NCBI GenBank assembly: GCA_022796795.1
Contig: JAAWJI010000007.1
Span: 1-64,000 of the forward strand
Origin: Lachnospiraceae bacterium
GTDB lineage: Bacteria; Bacillota; Clostridia; Lachnospirales; Lachnospiraceae
Length of the DNA stretch: 64,000 nt
Reading direction: 5' to 3'
The position numbers and the translations under genes were made by a program. Positions 26,490 to 35,474 of this stretch are shown piece after piece (position 1 is the first letter of the stretch; every line of letters starts with the position of its first letter). A model generated the notes under the pieces. It made no database searches, was not told where the DNA came from, and saw only the letters and a program-made list of their open reading frames with translations.

Positions 26490-27566
26490 ATGAAAAGAAA
26501 AGTAACAGCGATCCTACTTGGCCTGAGCCTGATTGCTTCTCTGACCGCATGCGGCTCCAAACAGCCCGCAGAGCAGGGAACCACAGACGCACCGGCAGCA
26601 ACCGCTCCCGCAGCTTCTGACGAAACAGAAAATGCCGATACGCTTATGGGCTCTGATTCCGCCACCGTTCGTTTTAAGGTGGGAACTACCACCGCCCCGG
26701 AGGGACATTATGTAAAAGGCCTTATTGAAATGCAGTCTCTGTTGGAGGAGTACAGCAACGGAGAAATGACTCTGGACATCTATCCCAACTCTCAGCTGGG
26801 AAATGAGCGCGATATGATGGAAAACGTAGGTATGGGCGTGCAGGAAATGTGTCTGGTGTCCACCGGCCCCATTCCCAACTTTGTTTCCGACTTCGCCGTA
26901 CTGGACCTGCCCTACCTGTTTGAAACCGCGGACGACGCCTACGCCGTACTGGACGGAGAGATCGGAACCAATCTTCTCTCTCAGCTTAGCTCACAGGGCA
27001 TCGTGGGACTGGGCTTCTGGGAAAACGGGTTCCGTGATGTAACCAATGACACCAGAGAAATTGTTACTCCTGAGGATCTGAAGGGCATGAAGATCCGTAC
27101 TATGGAGAACAACGTACATATTGCCACCTATGAGGCTTTGGGCGCTACCGCAACGCCTATGGCATGGGGTGAGATCTTCACCGCATTGCAGCAGGGTACC
27201 GTAGACGGGCAGGAGAATCCCATTGCCATCATCGAATCCGCAAAGGTATACGAGGTTCAAAAATACTGCTCCCTCATTGACCTGTTCTATTCTCCCTGCG
27301 TGCTCATGATCAGCCAGAGCGTTTACGACGGACTGTCCGACACCCAGAAGGAGGCTCTGACCAAGGCTGCCGACGAGGCAAAGACCTTCCAGAGAGAGTA
27401 CAGCCAGAGCTACAACGAAGACGCCATCAAGACCATGGAGGCCGCCGGCGTGACCGTGACAGAAGTGGATAAGAGCGTGTGGAAGTCTGCCATCAACTAC
27501 GACGATATTATCAGCAAATCCGGACTGAAGGTAGATCAGGCTCTCCTGGATCAGCTGGTAAAATAA
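26490..27566 (+). CDS. dctP: TRAP transporter substrate-binding protein (DctP family)
   Basis: This 358 aa lipoprotein starts at ATG 26490 with AAAGGAG upstream. The signal peptide ends at Cys21 (SLTACGS). After an Ala/Thr/Glu linker comes the DctP domain: SQLGNERDMMENVGMGVQEM, LGFWENGFRDVTN, and the ligand-contacting Arg in MKIRTMEN together with the VDGQENPIA motif. The domain binds a carboxylate through that Arg, so the ligand is probably an organic or sugar acid. It is the first gene of a TRAP-transketolase operon. Confidence 0.92.
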   Translation: MKRKVTAILLGLSLIASLTACGSKQPAEQGTTDAPAATAPAASDETENADTLMGSDSATVRFKVGTTTAPEGHYVKGLIEMQSLLEEYSNGEMTLDIYPNSQLGNERDMMENVGMGVQEMCLVSTGPIPNFVSDFAVLDLPYLFETADDAYAVLDGEIGTNLLSQLSSQGIVGLGFWENGFRDVTNDTREIVTPEDLKGMKIRTMENNVHIATYEALGATATPMAWGEIFTALQQGTVDGQENPIAIIESAKVYEVQKYCSLIDLFYSPCVLMISQSVYDGLSDTQKEALTKAADEAKTFQREYSQSYNEDAIKTMEAAGVTVTEVDKSVWKSAINYDDIISKSGLKVDQALLDQLVK

Positions 27567-27606
27567 ACGCCCCTTTAAACACCTGCATCTGAAAGGATGA
27601 GCGTAT

Positions 27607-28110
27607 ATGAAAAAATTTTTTGACGGGCTTAAAAAAGTGGAAGAAATTCTCCTGGTGGCCCTTATGATCATCATGTGTGTCATTATTTTTGTGGCCACTG
27701 TGGCCCGCTTTACCAACCTATTTGTCATCAGCTGGGCAGAAGAGCTGGCAAGGTACTGTATGATCTGGATCATCTTCCTGGGTGTGGGCGTGGCTGCCCA
27801 GAACGGCGAGCATTTCTGTGTGGAGGCCCTGGGACTGTTCCTTCCCAAAAAGGTGTTGGACATCATCAGTATCCTTAACGCAGTCCTGGTGGTTGGCTTC
27901 AATGCAGTAGCCGCATATTTTGGCATCACCATTATCCAGCGCCAGATGGCAGGTGGCCAGATCACCCCCAGCCTGAACTGGCCCATGTGGATCATTTACC
28001 TGGCTATTCCTCTGGGTCTTACCCTCATGGCCATATCCTATGTATACCATACCTATCTGAAGCTTACGGATAAAGCAGAGGAAACCAAAGAGGAGGTGAG
28101 CGAACCATGA
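27607..28110 (+). CDS. dctQ: TRAP transporter small permease (DctQ family)
   Basis: This 167 aa protein has four hydrophobic helices. The N-terminal helix begins LLVALMIIMCVIIF, with a cytoplasmic WAEELARYCMIW segment typical of DctQ and a C-terminal pair of helices. It helps the DctM subunit use a sodium gradient. Its stop overlaps the next start (ATGA), so translation is coupled. Confidence 0.9.
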   Translation: MKKFFDGLKKVEEILLVALMIIMCVIIFVATVARFTNLFVISWAEELARYCMIWIIFLGVGVAAQNGEHFCVEALGLFLPKKVLDIISILNAVLVVGFNAVAAYFGITIIQRQMAGGQITPSLNWPMWIIYLAIPLGLTLMAISYVYHTYLKLTDKAEETKEEVSEP

Positions 28111-29390
28111 TTGGAATTTTATTTGGAATCTTGTTCCTGATGCTGATACTTGGCGTACCCATCGCCATCTGTCTGGGCATCGCAGTCTGCGTGGCAATTA
28201 CGGCCAGCGGTAACTACAACCTGTTCCCGGCTGTGGCACAGAGAATGTTTACCCAGGCAGATAACTTTACCCTCATGGCAGTTCCCTTTTTCATCCTGGC
28301 CGGAAATATTATGGAAAAGGGCGGAATCTCAGAACAGCTCATTAATTTCATTGAGATTTTGCTGAGAAAGCTTCCCGGACGCCTTTCCTGTATCACGGTT
28401 GTGGCCTCCGCCTTCTTTGGGGCCATCTCCGGTTCCAATCCGGCAACTGTGGCTGCTATCGGAGGAATCACGGTTCCCCGTATGCGGCAGAAGGGATATC
28501 CGGACGACGTGGCTGCTGCCGTGGCAGCCTCCTCGGGAACCCTGGGCGTTGTGATTCCTCCCAGTATCCCCATGGTAACCTACGCAGTCACCGCTTCGGT
28601 TTCTGTGGGAACCATGTTCCTGGCAGGAATCGTTCCCGGAATCCTGCTGGCCGTGGTACTGGTGGGCACCAACATTTTTCTCTGCCGGAAGTACGACTCC
28701 GCAGAAACCGGATCCGTGTCCTTAAAGCAGGTGCTTGTTTCCTTCCGGGAAGCCATCCTGGCCATCTTTATGCCGGTGATCATCCTGGGCGGGATCTACG
28801 GGGGCCTGTTCACTCCTACGGAGTCTGCTGCCGTGGCCTGCGTGTACGCCTTTATCATCAGCGTATTTGTGTATAAGGAGCTAAATATCAAGCAGGTTTA
28901 TGAAATCTTCAAAAAATCAGCGGTGAGCTCCGCGGTAGTGCTCTTTGTGGTGAGCCTGTCCGCTCCCTTTGCCTGGTTTATGACTAACCAGAACATTCCC
29001 ACCACCATTGCTTCTGGCGTACTGGGACTGTTCAGCAGCAAGGTAGCGCTCCTGCTTATGATTAATGTAATCCTGCTGTTCCTGGGATGCTTCCTAGAGA
29101 CCCAGTCCATTATCCTGCTGGTAACTCCTATCCTGCTTCCCATCGCGGCTTCCTTAGGTCTGTCGCCCATTGCCTTAGGTATTATCATCATCATCAATAC
29201 CTCCATCGGCATGATTACGCCTCCCATGGCCGTGAACCTGTTTGTGGCCGCAGGCATTGCGCAGACCAGCATTGGCAAGATCAGCAAACGGATTCTTGTC
29301 TACCTGGGTGTAGAAATTGTGACCCTGCTGCTTATGACCTTTATTCCCGCGATTATCACATGGCTTCCCTCTGTGGCAGGGTCCATGTAA
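28107..29390 (+). CDS. dctM: TRAP transporter large permease (DctM family)
   Basis: This 427 aa membrane protein has about twelve helices and the DctM features: LMAVPFFILAGNIMEKGGISEQLINF, GSNPATVAAIGGITVPRM and the C-terminal MITPPMAVNLFVAAGI. It is the transport channel of the TRAP system. It closes the transporter block of the operon; a hairpin then separates it from the transketolase genes. Confidence 0.93.
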   Translation: MIGILFGILFLMLILGVPIAICLGIAVCVAITASGNYNLFPAVAQRMFTQADNFTLMAVPFFILAGNIMEKGGISEQLINFIEILLRKLPGRLSCITVVASAFFGAISGSNPATVAAIGGITVPRMRQKGYPDDVAAAVAASSGTLGVVIPPSIPMVTYAVTASVSVGTMFLAGIVPGILLAVVLVGTNIFLCRKYDSAETGSVSLKQVLVSFREAILAIFMPVIILGGIYGGLFTPTESAAVACVYAFIISVFVYKELNIKQVYEIFKKSAVSSAVVLFVVSLSAPFAWFMTNQNIPTTIASGVLGLFSSKVALLLMINVILLFLGCFLETQSIILLVTPILLPIAASLGLSPIALGIIIIINTSIGMITPPMAVNLFVAAGIAQTSIGKISKRILVYLGVEIVTLLLMTFIPAIITWLPSVAGSM

Positions 29391-29413
29391 GATAGTACCA
29401 ATCATGCCCCATT

Positions 29414-29449
29414 TTCCGCGGACGGCAGCTCAGACAGCTGCCTGCGGAA
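29414..29449 (+). other. intercistronic hairpin between dctM and transketolase
   Basis: TTCCGC...GGCAGCT (29414-29430) pairs with AGCTGCC...GCGGAA (29436-29449) around a five-base loop. No T-run follows, so it is more likely an mRNA stability or processing element than a terminator. Confidence 0.55.
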
Positions 29450-29535
29450 GGGTCTTTGCCCCACTGTAACCCGTCAACCTTGCCCGGGACAGCCTTTTGC
29501 CCCAGGGCATCCGGAAAACGAAAGGAGTTTTCAAC

Positions 29536-30360
29536 ATGAACACCGCAGAATTAAAAAAGATGGCCGACCATCTCCGCTTTGTGGCCGTGGACATGGTCTA
29601 TCAGGGAAAGGACGGACATCCGGGCCCGGCCCTGTCCATCGCAGATATTATCACCACCCTGTATTTTGACGAAATGCGCATCGACCCCTCCAACCCAGAT
29701 TGGGAGGATCGGGACCGTTTTATCCTGTCCAAAGGACATTCCTGCCCCATCTATTACGCCGTTCTCAGCGAGAAAGGCTATTTCGGGGAAACGGTAAAAG
29801 ACTTCCATCTCCGTGCTCTGGGCAGCAAATTCCAGGGACATCCTGTGATGAATAAGACCAAGGGCGTGGATATGACCTCCGGGTCTCTTGGCAACGGCAT
29901 TGCCATCGGTGCAGGCATGGCTCTGGCTGGCAAGCATCAGAAAAAGGATTACAATGTATTTGTCATCGTGGGAGACGGCGAGCTGCAGGAGGGCATCTGC
30001 TGGGAAGGCATCAATATGGCTGCAGGCCGCAAGCTTGACAACCTGATCGTCTTTGCGGACCGGAACGGCTGGCAGAGCGGCGGCTCTGTGGAGGACACCA
30101 TCGGTGACAACAACCTGAAGGAGCGCTTCGAAGCCTTCGGATGGCATGCACAGGAAATCGACGGCCATGACATTGACGCCATCAAGGCCGCCATCAAGGC
30201 TGCAAAGGACGCCAAGGGCAAGCCCAGCGTTATTGTCTGCGATTGTGTAAAGGGCAAGGGCCTTTCCTACATGGAGAATGACAACGCATGGCACAAAGGC
30301 GTTCCCACTGACGAACAGTATCAGATCACCATCAAGGAATTAACAGGAGGTGCAGAATAA
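29536..30360 (+). CDS. transketolase, N-terminal subunit (copy 2)
   Basis: This 274 aa protein starts at ATG 29536 (AAAGGAG). It has SKGHSCPIYYAVLSEKG and the diphosphate motif GDGELQEG...ADRNG. It differs from copy 1 in a way that touches the active site: LGQG is LGNG, NN is RN and LQ is WQ. This suggests a substrate other than the usual pentose phosphates. It lies in an operon with a TRAP transporter for acids and with two dehydrogenases, and no kinase gene is present. The copy 2 C-terminal subunit overlaps by one base (TAATG). Confidence 0.88.
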   Translation: MNTAELKKMADHLRFVAVDMVYQGKDGHPGPALSIADIITTLYFDEMRIDPSNPDWEDRDRFILSKGHSCPIYYAVLSEKGYFGETVKDFHLRALGSKFQGHPVMNKTKGVDMTSGSLGNGIAIGAGMALAGKHQKKDYNVFVIVGDGELQEGICWEGINMAAGRKLDNLIVFADRNGWQSGGSVEDTIGDNNLKERFEAFGWHAQEIDGHDIDAIKAAIKAAKDAKGKPSVIVCDCVKGKGLSYMENDNAWHKGVPTDEQYQITIKELTGGAE

Positions 30361-31295
30361 TGGCAGATTTTAAAGGTACCAGAGAAGCCTTTGCACAGGC
30401 ACTTCTGGATATGGCAGAGGATAATAATAAAATCATGTTTGTTTCCCCGGACTCCCTGAAGGCAATGCGGGCCACAAAATTTGCGGATCTGCACCCGGAT
30501 CAGTATGTGGAGGTGGGAATCGCGGAGCAGTGCGCTGTGGACGCGGCTTCCGGCCTGGCAGCCTGCGGGCTCACTCCCTTTGTGGGTACATACGCCGGCT
30601 TTATGACCATGCGGGCCTGCGAGCAGATGCGGACTTTTGTAGCTTACCCCAACCTGAACGTGAAATTTGTGGGCATCAATGCCGGTCTCTTAGGCGGCGA
30701 GCGGGAGGGCGTTACCCATCAGTTCTACGAGGATATCGGAATCCTGGCAACCATGCCGGGCTTCACCATTCTCACACCAGCTGACGGTCCCCAGACCTAT
30801 CACGCAGTAAAGATGGCCGCCTCCATCCCGGGCCCGGTTTATGTGAGAGCCGGAAGCGGTCGGGAAACAGATGTGTATGCCAAAGACGCTCCCTTTAGTC
30901 CCGATGGCATCACCGTATGGAAAAACTACGGCGCCGACGCCCTGCTGCTGTCCAGCGGCTTTGTGCTGGACCGTGTCCTGGCTGCCGCAGAGCTCTTAAA
31001 GGAGCAGGGAATTCACGTAACCGTGGCAGATGTGAATATTCTCTATGGCAGCAATCCGGAAAAGATTCTGGCCGAGATGGCAAAGGTTTCCCAGATCGTT
31101 ACTGTGGAGGACCACAGCGTAAACGGCGGCCTGGGCTCCTACATCAGCAAGCTGGCCTGCGAGAATGAGCCCAAGAAGGTGAAACGCATCGGCCTGACCA
31201 CCTTCGGAGAGTCTGGTCCCGCTAAGGAGCTGGCCGACCACTACGGCTTCTCCCCGGAGGCAATCGCAAAGACTACGGCAGACTGTCTGAAATAA
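30360..31295 (+). CDS. transketolase, C-terminal subunit (copy 2)
   Basis: This 311 aa protein has the catalytic Glu in VGIAEQCA, a GVTHQF motif and the C-terminal TFGESGPAKELADHYGF end. It partners the N-terminal subunit just upstream. Compared with copy 1 it has VGIAEQ in place of CGIAEG. The two-carbon donor or acceptor is unknown. A split transketolase of this kind is used for apulose-4-phosphate in known apiose pathways, but the other apiose genes are not here. Confidence 0.88.
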   Translation: MADFKGTREAFAQALLDMAEDNNKIMFVSPDSLKAMRATKFADLHPDQYVEVGIAEQCAVDAASGLAACGLTPFVGTYAGFMTMRACEQMRTFVAYPNLNVKFVGINAGLLGGEREGVTHQFYEDIGILATMPGFTILTPADGPQTYHAVKMAASIPGPVYVRAGSGRETDVYAKDAPFSPDGITVWKNYGADALLLSSGFVLDRVLAAAELLKEQGIHVTVADVNILYGSNPEKILAEMAKVSQIVTVEDHSVNGGLGSYISKLACENEPKKVKRIGLTTFGESGPAKELADHYGFSPEAIAKTTADCLK

Positions 31296-31593
31296 GACGC
31301 TGCAGGAGGCCTTCTGAAGAAGAGCCTTACGTCAAACCGTCCAAGAGAGAACCTTCCGGCAGATCAGCCTGTGGATTGGTCTGCGGATGAACCCTATGAT
31401 AGATGCAGGCCTGGGGACGCCATGCCTCAGTGCCTGCCCTCCTGAAACCTTTCGCCTCAGGAGCCTGGAGAAACATATGAATATCCTTACAAGAAGGGGA
31501 CGTGAAAAAGTCACCGGGTATTCTTTTCTTCCATCAGCTCCTGGAAGCGGATAGAAAAAGAATCCTAAAATAATAAGAAAGAAGGAAAAGAAA
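31296..31593 (+). other. 298-base gap before the PGDH-like gene
   Basis: No gene is supported. A short hairpin CTCCTGA...TCAGGAG lies near 31439-31463. The gap may hold an internal promoter, but none stands out. Confidence 0.4.
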
Positions 31594-32454
31594 ATGAGCA
31601 AAATTCGTGTAGCCGTCATCGGAGCAGGCGGAAAAATGGGAACACGCACCAGCAGAAACCTGGTGAAAAACGCTGATAAATATGATGTTATGCTGGTAGA
31701 GAACGCACCCAAGGGCATTGAGAGCATTCATGAGCGGGGCCTGGAGGTTACTCCTATCGAGGAAGCCATTGATAAGGCCCAGGTGGTGATCTTTGCCGTA
31801 CCTGATACCCTGATCAAGAAGCTGTCCGCCATCTATGTACCCATGTTAAAGCCCGGCACCGGATTCCTGATCCTGGATCCCGCCGCTGCCGTAGCCAAGG
31901 AGCTCTCCCTGCGGGATGACTGTACCTTCGGCGTGGCTCATCCCTGCCACCCCTCCTTCTTCCTGGATCAGGATACCTTGGAGGCCCGCATGGACCGTTT
32001 CGGCGGCGACGGCGGCAAGCAGGACATTGTTATGAGCAAAATCTCCGGCCAGGATCAGGTGTTTGCCCTGATGCAGGAGGCTGCACGGGATATGTATGCC
32101 GCAGAGCACGCCTATGTTATGACCTCTGAGCAGATCGCTTTCCTGGAGCCCACCCTGGTAGAACTTTTGGGCGCCACCTGCCTGTACGCTATGGCAGAAA
32201 CCGTGGACGAGGCGGAGCGCCGGGGCATCAACCGGGATGCCGCCGTATCCTTCCTCACCGGCCATGTTTACAACCTTTGCGCCAATTTCCTGGGCTATAT
32301 CCCCGGAAAGCCCCCTGTATCCGACGCCTGCAAGGTAGCTATCGGCCTTGGTAACCGCCTGGTGCTCCGGGACGACTGGAAGGAAATCTGGAAGGACGAG
32401 GTGCTTGACAAAGTAATCGCTACTATGCTGCACCCGGAAGATCCGCAGATCTAA
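31594..32454 (+). CDS. NAD-dependent oxidoreductase with 6-phosphogluconate-dehydrogenase-type C-terminal domain
   Basis: This 286 aa protein has an N-terminal Rossmann domain (VIGAGGKMGTRTSRNL) and a C-terminal helical domain of PGDH_C type (YVMTSEQIAFLEPTLVELLGAT, with conserved HPCHPSFF before it). The fold is shared with D-apionate oxidoisomerase-like (ApnO) proteins and other enzymes acting on unphosphorylated sugar acids. The same operon has a carboxylate TRAP transporter. A role in oxidising or isomerising the imported acid is inferred; ApnO is one possibility, not shown. The start ATG 31594 has AAGGAAAAGAAA upstream. Confidence 0.7.
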   Translation: MSKIRVAVIGAGGKMGTRTSRNLVKNADKYDVMLVENAPKGIESIHERGLEVTPIEEAIDKAQVVIFAVPDTLIKKLSAIYVPMLKPGTGFLILDPAAAVAKELSLRDDCTFGVAHPCHPSFFLDQDTLEARMDRFGGDGGKQDIVMSKISGQDQVFALMQEAARDMYAAEHAYVMTSEQIAFLEPTLVELLGATCLYAMAETVDEAERRGINRDAAVSFLTGHVYNLCANFLGYIPGKPPVSDACKVAIGLGNRLVLRDDWKEIWKDEVLDKVIATMLHPEDPQI

Positions 32455-32456
32455 TA

Positions 32457-32512
32457 AGAATCCGGCAAGCCGGATTCTCGCGCCGGAGCGTGGTTGCATC
32501 AGCAACCATTTT
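32457..32512 (+). other. two hairpins after the PGDH-like gene
   Basis: AGAATCCGGC/GCCGGATTCT (32457-32478) is a perfect 10-bp stem. TGGTTGC/GCAACCA (32491-32508) is followed by four T residues. They may partly end or process the transcript before the hydroxyacid dehydrogenase gene. Confidence 0.5.
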
Positions 32513-32645
32513 CCTTGGCGCGGAGTGCGCATCCCCCGAAGGGCTTTTTTCTTTACAGGATGCAGTTTCCTGTAAAATAAAAAAACCCGGATGGCTTTCA
32601 AACAACTGGACAGAATAACGGAACAAGTAAACAAGGAGAACAAAA

Positions 32646-33611
32646 ATGAAAATCGTAATCTTAGACGGCTATACGGAAAACCCTGGCGACTTAAGCTGGG
32701 CTCCCCTGGAGGAGCTGGGTGAACTTACGGTCTATGACCGGACGCCGGCAGAGGATCCGGCTCTTATTGCAGAGCGCATCGGCGACGCAGAAATCGCCAT
32801 CACCAACAAGACACCCATCTCCCGGGAGACCATTGACAAATGCCCCAACCTGAAAGCCATTGCCCTGCTGGCCACCGGCTACAACGTGGTAGACTATGTG
32901 TACGCAAAGGAAAAAGGCATCCCAGTACAAAACGTACCTACCTATGGAACGCAGATTGTGGGACAGTACGCAGTGGGACTGCTTCTGGAAATCTGCTCCC
33001 ATTACGGACATCACGATCAGACTGTAAAAGAGGGAAAATGGGAGAACTGCGTGGACTGGTGCTACTGGGACTATCCTATGATCGAGCTGTACGGCAAGAC
33101 TGCCGGTATCATTGGCCTGGGCCGCATCGGCCAGGCTACAGCTAAGATCCTGAACGCCCTGGATATGAAGGTTCTGGCCTATGACGCCTTCCAGAGCGAG
33201 AGCGGAAAGAAGCTGGCCCAGTATGTAGATCTGGACACCCTGCTGGCCCAGTCTGATGTGATCTTCCTGCACTGCCCCCTGTTCCCGGAGACAGAAGGAA
33301 TCATCAACAAGGACAATATCGCCAAGATGAAGGACGGCGTGATCCTCATCAACAACAGCCGTGGGCCTCTGGTTGTGGAGCAGGATCTGGCAGACGCCCT
33401 GAACAGCGGCAAGGTCTACGCAGCCGGACTGGATGTGGTTTCCACAGAGCCCATCAAGGGCGACAATCCTTTGCTGAAAGCAAAGAATTGCTTTATCACC
33501 CCCCATATTTCCTGGGCTGCTCAGGCTTCCCGCCAGAGAATTATGGATATAACCGCCGGAAATGTGCGTTCCGTGGTGGAGGGCAATCCGGTAAATGTGG
33601 TCAATAAATAA
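32646..33611 (+). CDS. D-2-hydroxyacid dehydrogenase (hydroxypyruvate/glycerate-type)
   Basis: This 321 aa protein is a member of the D-2-hydroxyacid dehydrogenase family. The catalytic Arg is in NNSRGPL, the Glu in TEP and the His in ITPHISW. The NAD-binding loop is GIIGLGRIGQATAKI. The best-known relatives reduce hydroxypyruvate or glyoxylate to D-glycerate or glycolate. It is the last gene of the TRAP operon. Since transketolase can use hydroxypyruvate as ketol donor, a link through hydroxypyruvate is attractive but inferred. Confidence 0.85.
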   Translation: MKIVILDGYTENPGDLSWAPLEELGELTVYDRTPAEDPALIAERIGDAEIAITNKTPISRETIDKCPNLKAIALLATGYNVVDYVYAKEKGIPVQNVPTYGTQIVGQYAVGLLLEICSHYGHHDQTVKEGKWENCVDWCYWDYPMIELYGKTAGIIGLGRIGQATAKILNALDMKVLAYDAFQSESGKKLAQYVDLDTLLAQSDVIFLHCPLFPETEGIINKDNIAKMKDGVILINNSRGPLVVEQDLADALNSGKVYAAGLDVVSTEPIKGDNPLLKAKNCFITPHISWAAQASRQRIMDITAGNVRSVVEGNPVNVVNK

Positions 33612-33700
33612 AAAAGGAATCACTTGATAAAATAGAATATCCTAGAAAGACGCCGGAAAAATAGAGCGTGACCGGGAATCTGAGAATGAATGAAATATTG

Positions 33701-33736
33701 GGGGAGAGGCCTTAAAGGATAGAAAGGCCTCTCCCC
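33701..33736 (+). terminator. hairpin at the end of the TRAP operon
   Basis: A perfect 13-bp stem (33701-33713 with 33724-33736) lies about 90 bases after the last gene. No T-run follows directly, so termination is likely but not certain. Confidence 0.5.
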
Positions 33737-33777
33737 AGCCAGGAGATTAGGGCTTTTGATTTCCACAGATTATTCAT

Positions 33778-34101
33778 TCATGGTATGCTTTTTAAGCTGG
33801 TTATCAATATCTCTACCCCCATAAATACGCGAATTATGGTTACAATCCCAGCACTTTTATCTGGAATATAAAATACCAGATAATTGTCAACTGGCATTAC
33901 CCTTAATCCTCTGCTCTGCCACGGCTCCTTTTCATAGAGCCTGAATTTTTCCGGAAATTGTCCCAGACCTATAATACTTTTCTCTAACCGATCAAGCTGT
34001 CACGCTGCGTGCTCCGGTGAAAGCAATTCAAAGGCAATGTACTCATAAACACTTCTTAAATCAGCATCCGCCTGTTCTGAGATAGTAACATCATAAATCA
34101 T
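33778..34101 (-). pseudogene. RelE/ParE-type toxin gene with an in-frame stop
   Basis: The reading frame from ATG 34101 to TGA 33778 encodes a RelE/ParE-like toxin of about 107 codons (N-terminus MIYDVTISEQADADLRSVYEYI, ending RVFMGVEILITSLKSIP). Codon 34 (34000-34002) is TGA, likely from a CGA Arg by a C-to-T change, since relatives have AARQLDRIE there. After the stop the frame stays coherent. The start overlaps the antitoxin stop (ATGA), as in intact toxin-antitoxin pairs. Other genes here use TGA as stop, so this is a nonsense mutation, not recoding. Confidence 0.82.
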
Positions 34102-34406
34102 ATCCCATAATCCTTGCGAATATCAGCAAAAACCTGATTCACTGGTTTTACTTTTCCCATAGCCATATCCGCATACCCTTTCTCCAGCTCTTCATTTAAT
34201 TCTTCTTCCGTGAGCTCTGCTGCATTTATAGAATCTGATTTTGGAATCTTTACTTCAAACGGAAGTCCTTTGTTCAAAATAATCTGTTTATAAAACATAT
34301 TAATTGCATTTGATGCCGTAATGCCCAATATTGACAAAATACTTTCTGCCTGCTCTTTCACATCAGGCTCTATTCTTACATATAAGTTGGCTGATTTTGT
34401 TGCCAT
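34098..34406 (-). CDS. RelB/DinJ family antitoxin
   Basis: This 102 aa protein has an N-terminal ribbon-helix-helix (ANLYVRIEPDVKEQAESILSILG) followed by ITASNAINMFYKQIILNKGLPF, the hallmark of the RelB/DinJ family. The C-terminal acidic helix (ELTEEELNEELEKG) should bind the toxin. It overlaps the decayed toxin gene by four bases. The toxin is broken, so this is likely an orphan antitoxin. It may still regulate or neutralise a homologous toxin elsewhere. Confidence 0.88.
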   Translation of the reverse strand: MATKSANLYVRIEPDVKEQAESILSILGITASNAINMFYKQIILNKGLPFEVKIPKSDSINAAELTEEELNEELEKGYADMAMGKVKPVNQVFADIRKDYGI

Positions 34407-34524
34407 TGCAGCATACTCCTTTCCAGTATTGCTTTTTATGGATTTGTCTCTTTATTTATGATATCAATATGTACGTACAATAACAATGCATTTTTATCAA
34501 TAAACGCCTCTTCGAAGCATAAAA

Positions 34525-34576
34525 GGACTGGCAAATTCGAGCATACCCTAAAGTATCTACCTCGATTTGCCAATCC
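34525..34576. repeat. imperfect inverted repeat between the antitoxin and SDR genes
   Basis: GGACTGGCAAATTCGAG (34525-34541) pairs imperfectly with CTCGATTTGCCAATCC (34561-34576) around a 19-base loop. It lies downstream of the SDR island on the minus strand. No T-run follows. The 12-mer CAAATTCGAGCA also occurs near 5984-5995. Confidence 0.45.
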
Positions 34577-34650
34577 TTCCATATTCCAACTAATTCTTTT
34601 CTTAAGCTTCCGTTCCGCCCGCGCCTCTTCACAAGGGCCAAGCTGTACAG

Positions 34651-35457
34651 CTAGATGCAGGTATACCCCCCATCCACCGGAATGCTAAGTCCCGTCAGAT
34701 ACGCCGAGGCGTCCGAGGCTAGAAACGCGATAATTCCCTTAATATCATCCCCGTTTGCCAGGCGGCCCAGCTGGGTATGCTTGCTGTATTCTTTCTCAAA
34801 TACCGGATTGGTCCGGTCAGATTTCAGTCCTCCCGGGCAGACCGCGTTAATGCGGACTCCATACTGGCCATAGTAGCTGGCTGCGTGGCGCACCCAGGCG
34901 GTGAGTCCGGATTTATCCAAGGCATAGATGTGGCCGAAGGCTCCCTCCGCCATGGCTGGATTGCCGTCGTAGTTATGCTGCTCCACGCCGATAAGGCCCA
35001 TCATGGAGCCAAAGGTAACGATAGAGCCGCTTCCCTGCCTGATCATCTGCTCTCCCACCAAAGAGGTCATATACAGGGAGGCTGCGCTGTTTACCCGCAC
35101 TCCCTCCTCCATCTGACGGGCGTCCTCGAACCAGCCGTTTCCGCCGTCCCCCTGAGGGATAATGCGGCTGCTGTTTACAAAGACGTCAATGCGTCCCGCT
35201 TTATCCAACACGGTCTGGATCATGGCGCGGATACTGTCCACGTCTCCCAACTCAAAGGACAGGGCCTCCACGTTCACGCCCTTCTCCGCCTTCAGTTCCT
35301 CGGCAAATTCCTGCGCCGGTTTTAAAGAGTGGCTTGCCAGAAAAATATCCGCCCCTGCGTCTGCCAGAGCGCAGGTAGCTCCTTTGCCGTACATGGCCCG
35401 TCCGCCGGTAATCAGTGCAGTCTTCCCCTTCAGGGAAAACAGGTCAAATGTATTCAT
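34651..35457 (-). CDS. SDR family oxidoreductase with unusual glycine motif
   Basis: This 268 aa short-chain dehydrogenase/reductase has the catalytic Ser151, Tyr178 and Lys182 (YALDK). The nucleotide-binding motif reads TGGRAMYGKG, with five residues between TG and the GxG where three are usual. The NNAG motif is replaced by VNSS. The C-terminal region (HTQLGRLANGDDI and GLSIPVDGGY) is typical. It is a tandem paralogue of the SDR just upstream. Dehydrogenase activity is plausible; the substrate is unknown. Confidence 0.78.
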   Translation of the reverse strand: MNTFDLFSLKGKTALITGGRAMYGKGATCALADAGADIFLASHSLKPAQEFAEELKAEKGVNVEALSFELGDVDSIRAMIQTVLDKAGRIDVFVNSSRIIPQGDGGNGWFEDARQMEEGVRVNSAASLYMTSLVGEQMIRQGSGSIVTFGSMMGLIGVEQHNYDGNPAMAEGAFGHIYALDKSGLTAWVRHAASYYGQYGVRINAVCPGGLKSDRTNPVFEKEYSKHTQLGRLANGDDIKGIIAFLASDASAYLTGLSIPVDGGYTCI

Positions 35458-35474
35458 GGAAATCCTCCCTTCCC

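Noticed and set aside
26991-27995. minus-strand open frame in the TRAP genes
   Set aside because: Shadow of dctP and dctQ.
29536-31295. sulfoquinovose transketolase (SqwGH) pathway
   Set aside because: No sulfoquinovosidase, isomerase or sulfonate exporter genes are present.
34000-34002. TGA codon in the toxin as selenocysteine or recoding
   Set aside because: No SECIS-like hairpin seen and TGA is a normal stop in neighbouring genes.
34456-34641. 61-codon minus-strand open frame
   Set aside because: It lies over an inverted repeat between genes and has no ribosome site or protein-like composition.
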